Positions 11,295 through 19,036 of a DNA stretch of 64,000 bases are shown here, piece after piece; within the stretch, counting starts at the first letter, position 1; every line of letters begins with the position of its first letter. A model generated the notes under the pieces. It made no database searches and was not told where the DNA came from. It saw nothing but the letters and a program-made list of their open reading frames with translations. A program made the translations under genes and the position numbers. This stretch comes from Sphingobacterium thalpophilum (GTDB lineage Bacteria; Bacteroidota; Bacteroidia; Sphingobacteriales; Sphingobacteriaceae): positions 620,001 to 684,000 of the forward strand of contig NZ_LR590484.1 in assembly GCF_901482695.1 (NCBI RefSeq), given 5' to 3'.

Positions 11295-11557
11295 TGGCTA
11301 ACGAAAATATCCAATACGTAACTGCTCCTAAAGTAGAGGACAACCGTAAAAAATACTGTCGTTTCAAAAAGAATGGTATCAAATATATCGATTATAAAGA
11401 TGCTAACTTCTTGATGAAATTTGTAAATGACCAAGGTAAAATTTTACCTCGTCGTTTGACTGGTACATCTTTGAAATTTCAACGTAAAGTAGCTCAAGCT
11501 GTTAAACGTGCGCGTCACATCGGCTTGTTACCTTACTTAGCTGATGCAATTAAATAA
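11294..11557 (+). CDS. rpsR: 30S ribosomal protein S18
   Basis: 87 residues, with the S18 core KKYCRFKKNGIKYIDYKDANFLMKFVNDQGKILPRRLTGTSLKFQRKVAQAVKRARHIGLLPY abbreviated here by its recognisable YIDYKD and RHIGLLPY parts. It binds S6 in the small subunit. One-base overlap with rpsF; the rplI start is 16 bases after its stop. Confidence 0.96.
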   Translation: MANENIQYVTAPKVEDNRKKYCRFKKNGIKYIDYKDANFLMKFVNDQGKILPRRLTGTSLKFQRKVAQAVKRARHIGLLPYLADAIK

Positions 11558-11563
11558 GGAGGA
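11556..11563 (+). promoter_or_regulatory. Strong Shine-Dalgarno site of rplI
   Basis: AAGGAGGA lies 9 bases before the rplI ATG (11573). It stands out because most starts in this window, as in Bacteroidota generally, have no recognisable Shine-Dalgarno sequence. Confidence 0.7.
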
Positions 11564-11572
11564 CGATAGAAA

Positions 11573-12016
11573 ATGGAAGTAATCTTAAAACAAGATATCA
11601 AAGGCTTAGGTGAGCAAAATGATATCGTTAACGTAAAACCAGGTTTCGGTCGTAACTACCTAATCCCTCAAGGATTTGCTATCCAAGCGACTGAATCTGC
11701 AAAGAAAGTTTTAGCTGAGAACATCAAACAAGCTCAGTTCAAACAAGAAAAAATTAAGAAAGACGCTACTGAATTAGCGGGCAAATTGGAATCTGTTAAG
11801 CTTTCAATTGGTGCTAAAGCAGGTGAATCCGGTAAAATCTTTGGTAAGGTAAACAGCATACAGATTTCTGATGCGTTAAAAGCTAAAGGTTTCGATGTTG
11901 ACCGTCGTCGTATTACATTCGAAGTTGAGCCTAAAGAATTAGGTGAATACATTGCCAACTTGAACTTACACAAAGAAGTTAAAGTTCAGGTTCCTTTCGA
12001 AGTAGTTGCTGAATAA
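11573..12016 (+). CDS. rplI: 50S ribosomal protein L9
   Basis: 147 residues. The N-terminal rRNA-binding domain (MEVILKQDIKGLGEQNDIVNVKPGFGRNYLIPQG) is joined by a long helix to the C-terminal domain (GKIFGKVNSIQISDALKAKGF). Third gene of the S6-S18-L9 operon. It has a strong Shine-Dalgarno site and is followed by a very stable terminator. Confidence 0.96.
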   Translation: MEVILKQDIKGLGEQNDIVNVKPGFGRNYLIPQGFAIQATESAKKVLAENIKQAQFKQEKIKKDATELAGKLESVKLSIGAKAGESGKIFGKVNSIQISDALKAKGFDVDRRRITFEVEPKELGEYIANLNLHKEVKVQVPFEVVAE

Positions 12017-12030
12017 GCTAGTTATTTAGT

Positions 12031-12083
12031 AAAATATAGCATAAGGGCCGTCCTGTTTTAGGACGGCCCTTATGCTATATTTT
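12031..12083 (+). terminator. Very stable terminator after rplI
   Basis: A 24-bp perfect stem (12031-12054 with 12060-12083) with a 5-base loop ends in TTTT. The outer stem begins with AAAA, so it may also act on the minus strand. Confidence 0.85.
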
Positions 12084-12110
12084 CTCTTACCCCACCCACA
12101 GGGCTATAAA

Positions 12111-12233
12111 TAAAAAACTCGCGTTGCTGAGAACAACGCGAGGCATAATCTAGGGTATTTGAAAGGGAAAATCTTCTTTACATATCTAAAAATATAAAAA
12201 CACTTATTAAAAATTCATTTATCTCTGTTTTCA
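12111..12233 (-). ncRNA. Candidate small RNA (or leaderless micro-ORF mRNA), about 120 nt
   Basis: On the minus strand, TTTG (12265-12268), a 19-base spacer and TTATTTTG (12238-12245, one mismatch to TAnnTTTG) predict a start near 12232. A 9-bp GC-rich hairpin (12118-12126 with 12134-12142) followed by six U residues predicts an end near 12111. No annotated gene uses this promoter-terminator pair. The transcript would start at an ATG (12234) opening an 18-codon hydrophobic frame (MKTEINEFLISVFIFLDM). No known RNA family was recognised; expression is unproven. Confidence 0.3.
12112..12142 (-). terminator. Orphan minus-strand terminator hairpin
   Basis: CTCGCGTTG pairs with CAACGCGAG around a 7-base loop and, read on the minus strand, is followed by TTTTTTATTTA. 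It lies about 375 bases beyond the trxA stop, which already has its own terminator. Confidence 0.6.
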
Positions 12234-12237
12234 TATC

Positions 12238-12268
12238 CAAAATAAGCTAAAAATATCCATTTATCAAA
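12238..12268 (-). promoter_or_regulatory. Candidate minus-strand promoter for the small RNA
   Basis: Read on the minus strand: TTTG, 19 bases, TTATTTTG. The spacing equals that of the well-formed tRNA promoter at 23697-23727. The AT-richness makes chance matches likely. Confidence 0.35.
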
Positions 12269-12463
12269 ATAAAAATCAAATTTTAATCAAAAAAAACAAA
12301 AATCATTACTAAAAACCAATAATAAACACAAAAAACATGATAAATATCATAAATAATTGAAAAAATAATGTAAAATCAAATAAAAACAAAGAAAATATAC
12401 ACAAAACATCTAAAAAAATAGAATAATCCTGTAAAATTTAAAATAAATAAGGAATAAAACATA

Positions 12464-12500
12464 AAAAAAGGTCTAAAACAAATGTTTAAGACCTTTTTTT
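12464..12500 (-). terminator. Terminator of trxA
   Basis: A 17-bp stem with one mismatch (12464-12480 with 12484-12500) flanked by T and A runs, 18 bases past the trxA stop on the minus strand. Confidence 0.75.
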
Positions 12501-12517
12501 ATCTACAAAAATGAATA

Positions 12518-12838
12518 CTAACCCAATTGTTTTTCTAATTTCTCATTCAGCACTGATTTCGGAACAGCACCAATTTGTTTGTCAACAATCTCACCATTTT
12601 TGAAAAATAATAAAGCCGGAATATTACGGATGCCGTAACGGACCGAAATCTCCGGATTTTCATCCACATTCACTTTTCCTACTACAGCCTTCCCTTCATA
12701 ATCTTTTGCTAGCTCTTCAACTACAGGACCTACCATGCGGCATGGACCACACCATTCTGCCCAAAAGTCGATCAATACGGGTTTGTCTGCTTTTAAAACA
12801 ACTTCATCAAAGTTGCTATCTGTAATTTCTAATGCCAT
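12518..12838 (-). CDS. trxA: Thioredoxin
   Basis: 106 residues, the classical thioredoxin length. The active site WCGPC (Cys30, Cys33) is followed by the cis-proline segment RNIPALLFF. No signal peptide or membrane segment, so it is the cytosolic disulfide reductant used by ribonucleotide reductase and other clients. Monocistronic by appearance: a terminator follows, and a 124-base gap separates it from the upstream dnaE on the same strand. Confidence 0.95.
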   Translation of the reverse strand: MALEITDSNFDEVVLKADKPVLIDFWAEWCGPCRMVGPVVEELAKDYEGKAVVGKVNVDENPEISVRYGIRNIPALLFFKNGEIVDKQIGAVPKSVLNEKLEKQLG

Positions 12839-12962
12839 AATCGTTAAATTTTATAAACCGAAGTTATATTTATGTTACTACTTAATTGCTAAAATCAATA
12901 AACAAAGATAATAACAACTATCTATCTAATTGTAATCTTAATTACACAAAATCCAATCCAAA

Positions 12963-15900
12963 CTAATTCAGCCGGTAATGAATTCCCTCAAACTTCTCGA
13001 TACATTCCAAAAACTCGTTTGTTAGATTTATTTTTAGGCTTTTGGCTGGCATTTCGACAGATATCTCATCTTGAGGATCCCACACTTTAAATTTCAATTG
13101 ACAATTTGGCACTACCCCCTCAATCTCATTCTGTGCCAGAATCTCTTTAATACCATCCAGAAATTCCTCGTTAAGTTTCGGTAGCGGAATATTAATGGTA
13201 AAACTTTTGGCCATCTTTTCCCGAAGTTCAGAAAGAAGCTGAACGCTCCGTAATTCAAAGCCCCAGTTGCCCACCTGCCTAAAACGTTCTTGTACCAATC
13301 CACGTAATTGAACAAAGTATCCCTCTTGTAAATACCCTTTTAATTTAACGTATTCCTCTCCAAATACGGCCATATCATAAGAATCGCTATAGTCTTCGAT
13401 GATGAAGGATGCAAATGGCTTACCATTTTTGGTAAGCCGGTGACTTGCCGAGGCAATAATGCCTCCAATCACCAGTTCCTTATTTTTAATGCGATTAAAT
13501 TCCAGCAAGGTCTCCTCATCCACTTCAGCTGCCTTCACTTTATTGATAAGCGCCAGATCTGACACCGGATTATGACAGAAATGCTCGATTTCGAAACGGT
13601 ACGTATCCAGCGGATGACTGGTCAGGTAAATACCGATCACATCTTTCTCATATTTCAGTTTTTCAATCAATCCCCATTGTGGACAAGGAGCCAATACAGG
13701 TTCCGGGAGTTCTGCTGCCCCTCCGGATCCAAATAAACTAGCCTGAGCCGAGCTTTCATTCTCCTTATAACGCTGTCCAAAGCGAATCGCTTTTTCCAGA
13801 CCTGTCGAATTATCGTCAGCATGAAAATACTGCGCACGGTGTGTACTTTCGAAGCTATCAAAACCTCCAGCATAAGCCAGACTTTCAAAGGCCTTCTTAT
13901 TTACGGCACGGAGGTCTATACGTTTGGCCATATCGAAAACAGATTTGTACAACCCTGATTTTCTTGTCTGTACAATCGCATCCACCGCCCCAGCGCCAAC
14001 GCCTTTTACTGCACCCATACCAAAGCGGATCGCTCCCCGCTCATTTACGGTAAATTTATAGTACGACTCATTTACATCAGGGCCGAGAACTTCCAATCCC
14101 ATGCGTTTACACTCCTCCATAAAAAACGTCACCTGCTTGATATCGTTCATATTGTTGGAAAGCACCGCAGCCATATATTCTGCCGGAAAATGAGCCTTTA
14201 GATAGGCGGTTTGATAAGCCACCCATGCATAACAGGTTGAGTGGGACTTATTGAAGGCATAACTTGCGAATGCTTCCCAGTCCGTCCAGATTTTCTCCAG
14301 CACCTTTGCGTTATGTCCCCGTTCCTCAGCCTGTGAAATAAATTTGGGTTTCATTTTATCCAGCACGGCCTTCTGCTTCTTACCCATTGCTTTCCGCAAA
14401 ACGTCGGCGTCACCTTTGGAAAAGCCCGCCAGCTTCTGAGACAATAACATCACCTGCTCCTGATATACAGTAATTCCATAGGTCTCCTTCAAATATTCCT
14501 CGCAGGCTTCCAGGTCATACACAATGGGCTCTATTCCGTGTTTCCGCTTAATAAAACTAGGAATATATTCAATCGGCCCCGGCCTATATAAGGCGTTCAT
14601 CGCGATTAAATCCGCAAACACGGTAGGTTTCAGGTCCCGCATATATTTTTGCATTCCCGGAGATTCGTACTGAAACACACCTATGGTTTCACCGCGTTGG
14701 AATAGCTCATATGTCAAGACATCATCGATCGGAAATTTGTCTGGGTCTAGTGTGATACCGTGGCTGAGTTTCACGTTTTCCACGGTATCCTTAATGAGCG
14801 TCAGGGTCTTCAGCCCCAAAAAGTCCATTTTCAGCAATCCGGCACTCTCGACCACGTGGTTGTCAAACTGTGTCACGTACAGATCAGAGTCTTTTGCCAG
14901 AGACACAGGAACGAAGTTGGTGATATCATCCGGTGTAATGATGACACCACAGGCATGGATTCCAGTATTGCGGACCGATCCCTCCAATACACGTGCCTGC
15001 CGGATGGTCTCCGCTTCAAGCCCCGCACCGTCTGCGATAGCTTTCAATCTGTTGACTGCTTCTATCTCTTCGGACCGCAGCTTTTCCTTTAACCCCGCAT
15101 CGTCCAGTGTAAAAATTTTGGAAAGCTTTAGATTCGGAATCAATTTCGCAATTTCGTTGGCATCCCCAAGAGGAAGGTCCAGCACACGAGCGGTATCTTT
15201 AATAGAGGACTTAGCGGCCATAGTGCCATAAGTAATGATCTGAGCTACCTGACTGGCGCCGTATTTATCAATCACATATTGCATCACTCGTCCACGCCCT
15301 TCATCATCAAAATCAATATCAATATCCGGCATAGACACCCGGTCGGGGTTCAGAAAACGCTCAAATAGCAAATCATATTTGATGGGGTCGATGTTAGTAA
15401 TACCCAGACAATAGGCTACAGCAGATCCAGCTGCAGAGCCGCGCCCCGGACCGACAGATACGCCCATGTCACGCGCCGCCGCGATAAAATCCTGTACGAT
15501 CAGGAAATACCCGGGATAACCCGTCTTCTCAATGGTGGCCAGTTCAAAATCCAGGCGTTCGCGGATATCGTCCGTGATCACTTCGTAGCGTTTTTGTGCG
15601 CCAACATAACATAAGTGTGCCAAGTATTTATTCTCACCCCGTTTACCGCCATCTTCTTTATCCGCTTCAACCTGAAACTCCTCAGGAATATCAAATTTAG
15701 GCAGCAATACATCCCGGTTTAGTTTGTAAATTTCCACTTTATCAACAATCTCCTGAATATTGATAATCGCTTCAGGCAGATCCTGGAAGAGAGCTTTCAT
15801 CTCGTCAGAAGATTTAAAATAGTACTCCTGATTAGGCAGACCAAAGCGGAAGCCGCGCCCTCTGCCTTTTGGCGTTGAAAGCTTCTCCCCATCTTTCACA

Positions 15901-17381
15901 CACAACAAGATGTCATGCGCATGGGCATCGCCTTTCTTTTCGTAATAGGTATTATTGGTGGCGACTATTTTAATATCGTATTTACGGGAGAATTTAACCA
16001 AGGTCTGGTTAACCCGATCTTCATCCTCCTGGCCGTGGCGCATCAACTCGAGATAGAAATCATCGCCGAAATGCTCCTTCCACCACAATAGAGCTTCCTC
16101 TGCTTGGTTCTCACCAATATTCAGCACTTTGCTGGGCACCTCGCCTTGCAGGTTACCTGAGAGTACAATAATATCTTCTTTATACTGAAGGATCAGATCT
16201 TTATCTATACGGGGTACATAATAAAATCCGGCGGTATAGGCAAAAGACGCTAATTTAGCTAGATTATGATATCCCCGCTTATTCTTGGCCAGCATCACAA
16301 TCTGATAACCATTATCTTTTCGGGATTTATCTTTATGGTCTTCGCAGACAAAAAACTCACAGCCGACAATTGGCTTAAGAATCTGACCAGTAGGCTCCTG
16401 TCCATTCGCCACTGCCTCAGCATTCTGCGCCTCAACATCCTTGTTGTGATTAATTACCCTCGATACAAACTCAAACGCCCCCATCATATTGCCATGATCG
16501 GTAAGTGCAACGGCTGGCATTTTGTCCTTTATTGCAGCGGATACCAGCCTGTCGTATGACATGGTCGACTGCAGGATGGAAAACTGCGAATGATTGTGCA
16601 GATGAGCAAACTTGGCTTGACCCAATGCCTTAAGCATTTCTGCATCTACAACAATGCTGACATCTTCTGGTTCGGTGCGTTTCCTAATTGCATCCGAAGC
16701 AGCCTTTAAATTAATATGCTTCAGCCCTGTAGTAGGAATAGGTCCCGGATTCCTGACCTTGAAGTCAACAAAATAACCTGAATCTACCTGCAGTTCCTCC
16801 GCAGTGAACACTTCTCGTCTGACCAATTCAAGAAAACAGCGTGTGGTGGCCTCGACGTCTGCAGTAGCATTATGTGCTTCGGCAAATGGCACGCCAAACA
16901 AATACGAATGCAATTCAGTTAGATTTGGCAATTTGTACTTACCGCCACGGCCCCCCGGAATTTTCAGCAACTCCGCAGTAACCTCGGTACAGGTATCCAG
17001 AACAGGCATACTGGCCATATTGGAATCGACACCATAACGGTAGAATTCACAGCCCATAATGTTGAGGTCAAACCCGATGTTCTGGCCCACCACAAATTTA
17101 GCTTTGCTTAAAGCTGCATTAAATTTTTCCAGCACTTCTGGCAACGGTAATCCTTGCTCCGCGGCCAATGCGGTCGATATACCGTGTATTTTTTCAGAGT
17201 CATAGGGTATATCAAATCCATCCGGTCTAATCAAAAAATCTTGATGTTCGACCAACTTTCCCATCTCATCATGTACCTGCCATGCCAACTGAATACAACG
17301 TGGCCAGTTATCCGTATCAGTAATCGGCGCATCCCAACGCTTCGGCAAACCGGTGGTCTCGGTATCGAAAATAATATACAT
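12963..17381 (-). CDS. dnaE: DNA polymerase III alpha subunit with N-terminal DEDDh exonuclease
   Basis: 1472 residues, about 300 longer than E. coli DnaE. Residues 1-195 form a DnaQ-like proofreading domain: FDTETTG (Asp6, Glu8), GQNIGFDLNI, and AHNATADVEAT (HxxxxD). A PHP domain starts near 257 with AHLHNHSQFSIL and ALTDHGNMMGAFEF, keeping the His-rich metal site seen in Thermus-type PHP domains and lost in E. coli. The polymerase active site is PDIDIDF near 685 plus KMDFLGLKTL. A helix-hairpin-helix region and a C-terminal OB fold (ELVIGGIIASASHR...) follow. It is the replicative polymerase; fusion with proofreading is known in this lineage. A separate dnaQ is not in the window. Confidence 0.95.
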   Translation of the reverse strand: MYIIFDTETTGLPKRWDAPITDTDNWPRCIQLAWQVHDEMGKLVEHQDFLIRPDGFDIPYDSEKIHGISTALAAEQGLPLPEVLEKFNAALSKAKFVVGQNIGFDLNIMGCEFYRYGVDSNMASMPVLDTCTEVTAELLKIPGGRGGKYKLPNLTELHSYLFGVPFAEAHNATADVEATTRCFLELVRREVFTAEELQVDSGYFVDFKVRNPGPIPTTGLKHINLKAASDAIRKRTEPEDVSIVVDAEMLKALGQAKFAHLHNHSQFSILQSTMSYDRLVSAAIKDKMPAVALTDHGNMMGAFEFVSRVINHNKDVEAQNAEAVANGQEPTGQILKPIVGCEFFVCEDHKDKSRKDNGYQIVMLAKNKRGYHNLAKLASFAYTAGFYYVPRIDKDLILQYKEDIIVLSGNLQGEVPSKVLNIGENQAEEALLWWKEHFGDDFYLELMRHGQEDEDRVNQTLVKFSRKYDIKIVATNNTYYEKKGDAHAHDILLCVKDGEKLSTPKGRGRGFRFGLPNQEYYFKSSDEMKALFQDLPEAIINIQEIVDKVEIYKLNRDVLLPKFDIPEEFQVEADKEDGGKRGENKYLAHLCYVGAQKRYEVITDDIRERLDFELATIEKTGYPGYFLIVQDFIAAARDMGVSVGPGRGSAAGSAVAYCLGITNIDPIKYDLLFERFLNPDRVSMPDIDIDFDDEGRGRVMQYVIDKYGASQVAQIITYGTMAAKSSIKDTARVLDLPLGDANEIAKLIPNLKLSKIFTLDDAGLKEKLRSEEIEAVNRLKAIADGAGLEAETIRQARVLEGSVRNTGIHACGVIITPDDITNFVPVSLAKDSDLYVTQFDNHVVESAGLLKMDFLGLKTLTLIKDTVENVKLSHGITLDPDKFPIDDVLTYELFQRGETIGVFQYESPGMQKYMRDLKPTVFADLIAMNALYRPGPIEYIPSFIKRKHGIEPIVYDLEACEEYLKETYGITVYQEQVMLLSQKLAGFSKGDADVLRKAMGKKQKAVLDKMKPKFISQAEERGHNAKVLEKIWTDWEAFASYAFNKSHSTCYAWVAYQTAYLKAHFPAEYMAAVLSNNMNDIKQVTFFMEECKRMGLEVLGPDVNESYYKFTVNERGAIRFGMGAVKGVGAGAVDAIVQTRKSGLYKSVFDMAKRIDLRAVNKKAFESLAYAGGFDSFESTHRAQYFHADDNSTGLEKAIRFGQRYKENESSAQASLFGSGGAAELPEPVLAPCPQWGLIEKLKYEKDVIGIYLTSHPLDTYRFEIEHFCHNPVSDLALINKVKAAEVDEETLLEFNRIKNKELVIGGIIASASHRLTKNGKPFASFIIEDYSDSYDMAVFGEEYVKLKGYLQEGYFVQLRGLVQERFRQVGNWGFELRSVQLLSELREKMAKSFTINIPLPKLNEEFLDGIKEILAQNEIEGVVPNCQLKFKVWDPQDEISVEMPAKSLKINLTNEFLECIEKFEGIHYRLN

Positions 17382-17564
17382 ATAATTCTAAAACTCTTTA
17401 ATACAATAGATTAAACACAACAACACTTGCGGTTTTCTGAACTTGAAATTTACGAAATTCTTAGAGAAGATTATGTCAGATTTTTGCGAAAATCCACTAC
17501 CAGTTCCGCCATCACAGACGAGCGCATACGAACAAATAATCTTTTCTTATGCTCACGCTTTGCC

Positions 17565-17596
17565 CTTGTATATAAAACTGATTTTAGTTAGGTTTG
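17565..17596 (+). promoter_or_regulatory. Probable promoter of the HAD hydrolase gene
   Basis: TAGGTTTG (17589-17596) fits TAnnTTTG. CTTG (17565-17568) lies 20 bases upstream. The predicted start near 17602 is downstream of the possible TTG start at 17594 and upstream of the ATG at 17615, which favours the ATG. Confidence 0.45.
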
Positions 17597-17614
17597 AATT
17601 TGATTCCAAATATA

Positions 17615-18397
17615 ATGATTAAAGCAATTTTTTTTGATATAGACGGGACGCTGCTAAGTTTCAAAACGCATCAGATTCCAAACTCCACTATACAGGCTTT
17701 TCAATTGTTAAAGCAGAAAAATATTAAAGTATTTGTTTCAACAGGCCGCTCGTTCAACCAACTACAGCATATCCGACACCTTGATTTTGATGGATACATC
17801 ACATTTAATGGCGGTTACTGCCTCACTAAGAAGGAACAGGTAATCTACAAAAATAACATTGCCTCCGCGGATATCCGGTCACTTTTAGACTATGCTAAAT
17901 ACCACAAAGAGCTCACCTTTTCTTTTATGTCAGAAAAAGAAATCACCTTAAATCAGATTAGCCCTGCTGTACTAGAAATGTTCCAGCAGGTCAACGTTCC
18001 GACACCACCCGTCCGCAACTATGAAGAGAACTTTGATCTGGACTCCGTCATGCAGGTCAATGTATTTATTGGCCCCGAGGAGGAAGCCGAATTCATGGAA
18101 CAAGTGATGCCGAACTCTGTCGCATCCCGATGGACGCCGGTCTTCGCCGATGTCAACCCGAAAGGACAGAGCAAAAAAGTTGGGATAGACGTCTTTTTGG
18201 ACCATTTCGGTATCCAGCTGTCAGAGACGATGTCGTTTGGAGATGGTGGCAACGACATTACGATGCTCGCGCACACGCAGATCGGCATTGCCATGGGAAA
18301 TGCAAATCCCGAAGTAAAAGAAATTGCCGACTATATCACAAACGATGTTGACAACAATGGCATCTGGAATGCATTGAAGCATTTTGAGATCATTTAA
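17615..18397 (+). CDS. HAD superfamily hydrolase (Cof-type sugar phosphatase-like)
   Basis: 260 residues from the ATG at 17615, which gives the family-typical start MIKAIFFDIDGTLLSF. An upstream in-frame TTG (17594) lies inside the promoter box and is less likely. Motif I is DIDGT, motif II the STGR loop, and motif III/IV is SFGDGGNDITML; the C2B-type cap lies between, as in Cof/YidA proteins. These hydrolyse sugar phosphates, pyridoxal phosphate or FMN in the cytosol; the substrate cannot be told. Its 3' end overlaps the convergent LytS-like gene by 4 bases. Confidence 0.88.
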   Translation: MIKAIFFDIDGTLLSFKTHQIPNSTIQAFQLLKQKNIKVFVSTGRSFNQLQHIRHLDFDGYITFNGGYCLTKKEQVIYKNNIASADIRSLLDYAKYHKELTFSFMSEKEITLNQISPAVLEMFQQVNVPTPPVRNYEENFDLDSVMQVNVFIGPEEEAEFMEQVMPNSVASRWTPVFADVNPKGQSKKVGIDVFLDHFGIQLSETMSFGDGGNDITMLAHTQIGIAMGNANPEVKEIADYITNDVDNNGIWNALKHFEII

Positions 18398-18993
18398 AAC
18401 CGGATCGTCAGGGTCGCCCGGCAGGTATTGCTATTGCTATTTAATAGTAGGCTATGCTGTTCAGGAAACAGGAATTGGAGCCGCTGCTGAAAATCCCTCA
18501 GAAAGGTTGTATCAAATTGACCGTCCAGATAAGGGTTCACACGGTGACTGACGTCAAGCAGCAGGATTTTGTCAGAACCGGACAAACGAATTCGTATGGG
18601 GTGAGAGGACGTTCTGTTATAGCCGTTTGCCACAGCATGCTGTATCATAGGAAACAACAACAGCGGCGGCAGCATTACCGCACTGTCGGACTGAAAACGG
18701 TTATCCCATTTCAATAAAAATCCATCTGGCATTAGCGTTTCGACAATTGTCAGATATGCAATCAAAATCTCGACCTCCTCCTCCATAGGGATCGGGCGAT
18801 CAACGTCGAGCATCAAAAGCTTTTGCTGAAGCGCCGCATAAGCCGTCCATTCGGAGGTCCCAGCTGCCATGACCTTTCCCAGCAAAAAATGGTCAAGCTG
18901 ACTAGTTGTAAATGACAATCTATTTGCTAAGGCCAGCGCTTCGATATTTCTTACACTCTTTTTACGCAGAATGCGATTGATTATAGTCGACAT
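18394..18993 (-). CDS. Soluble, degenerate LytS-type histidine kinase-like protein
   Basis: 199 residues without signal or membrane segments. The layout copies the His_kinase/HATPase core of LytS/YehU kinases: SQLDHFLLGKV (His35) resembles AQINPHFLFNSL, and MLPPLLLFPMIQHAVANG (107-124) resembles IPPLLLQPLVENAIKHG. The N-box Glu-Asn is replaced by Gln118-His119, the Asp-Gly ATP-binding boxes are not recognisable (LLLDVSHRVNPYLDG), and the GIGL motif is missing. So it is likely catalytically dead, perhaps a binding or dimerisation partner. No LytTR regulator is nearby. It overlaps the HAD gene end by 4 bases. The family link is inferred by eye. Confidence 0.55.
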   Translation of the reverse strand: MSTIINRILRKKSVRNIEALALANRLSFTTSQLDHFLLGKVMAAGTSEWTAYAALQQKLLMLDVDRPIPMEEEVEILIAYLTIVETLMPDGFLLKWDNRFQSDSAVMLPPLLLFPMIQHAVANGYNRTSSHPIRIRLSGSDKILLLDVSHRVNPYLDGQFDTTFLRDFQQRLQFLFPEQHSLLLNSNSNTCRATLTIRF

Positions 18994-19036
18994 TGTTTAA
19001 ATTGCTATAGATTACACACAAAAATAAGGAATCATT

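Larger units (their letters stand above)
12017..12517. other. A-rich intergenic region between rplI and trxA
   Basis: About 500 bases without a conserved gene. It holds the rplI terminator, a minus-strand hairpin with U-tract (12112-12142), a candidate minus-strand promoter (12238-12268), and the trxA terminator (12464-12500). From about 12160 to 12465 it is extremely A/T-rich with a strong A bias on the + strand. An 18-codon minus-strand frame starts at 12234. No DnaA-box cluster was seen. Confidence 0.6.

Noticed and set aside
12160..12465. Possible replication origin
   Set aside because: AT-rich, but no cluster of DnaA boxes (TTATCCACA-like) and no dnaA or other origin-linked gene nearby.
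14683..15231. 182-codon open frame on the + strand inside dnaE
   Set aside because: It lies wholly antisense to conserved DnaE sequence, is serine-rich and has no recognisable domain; a shadow frame.
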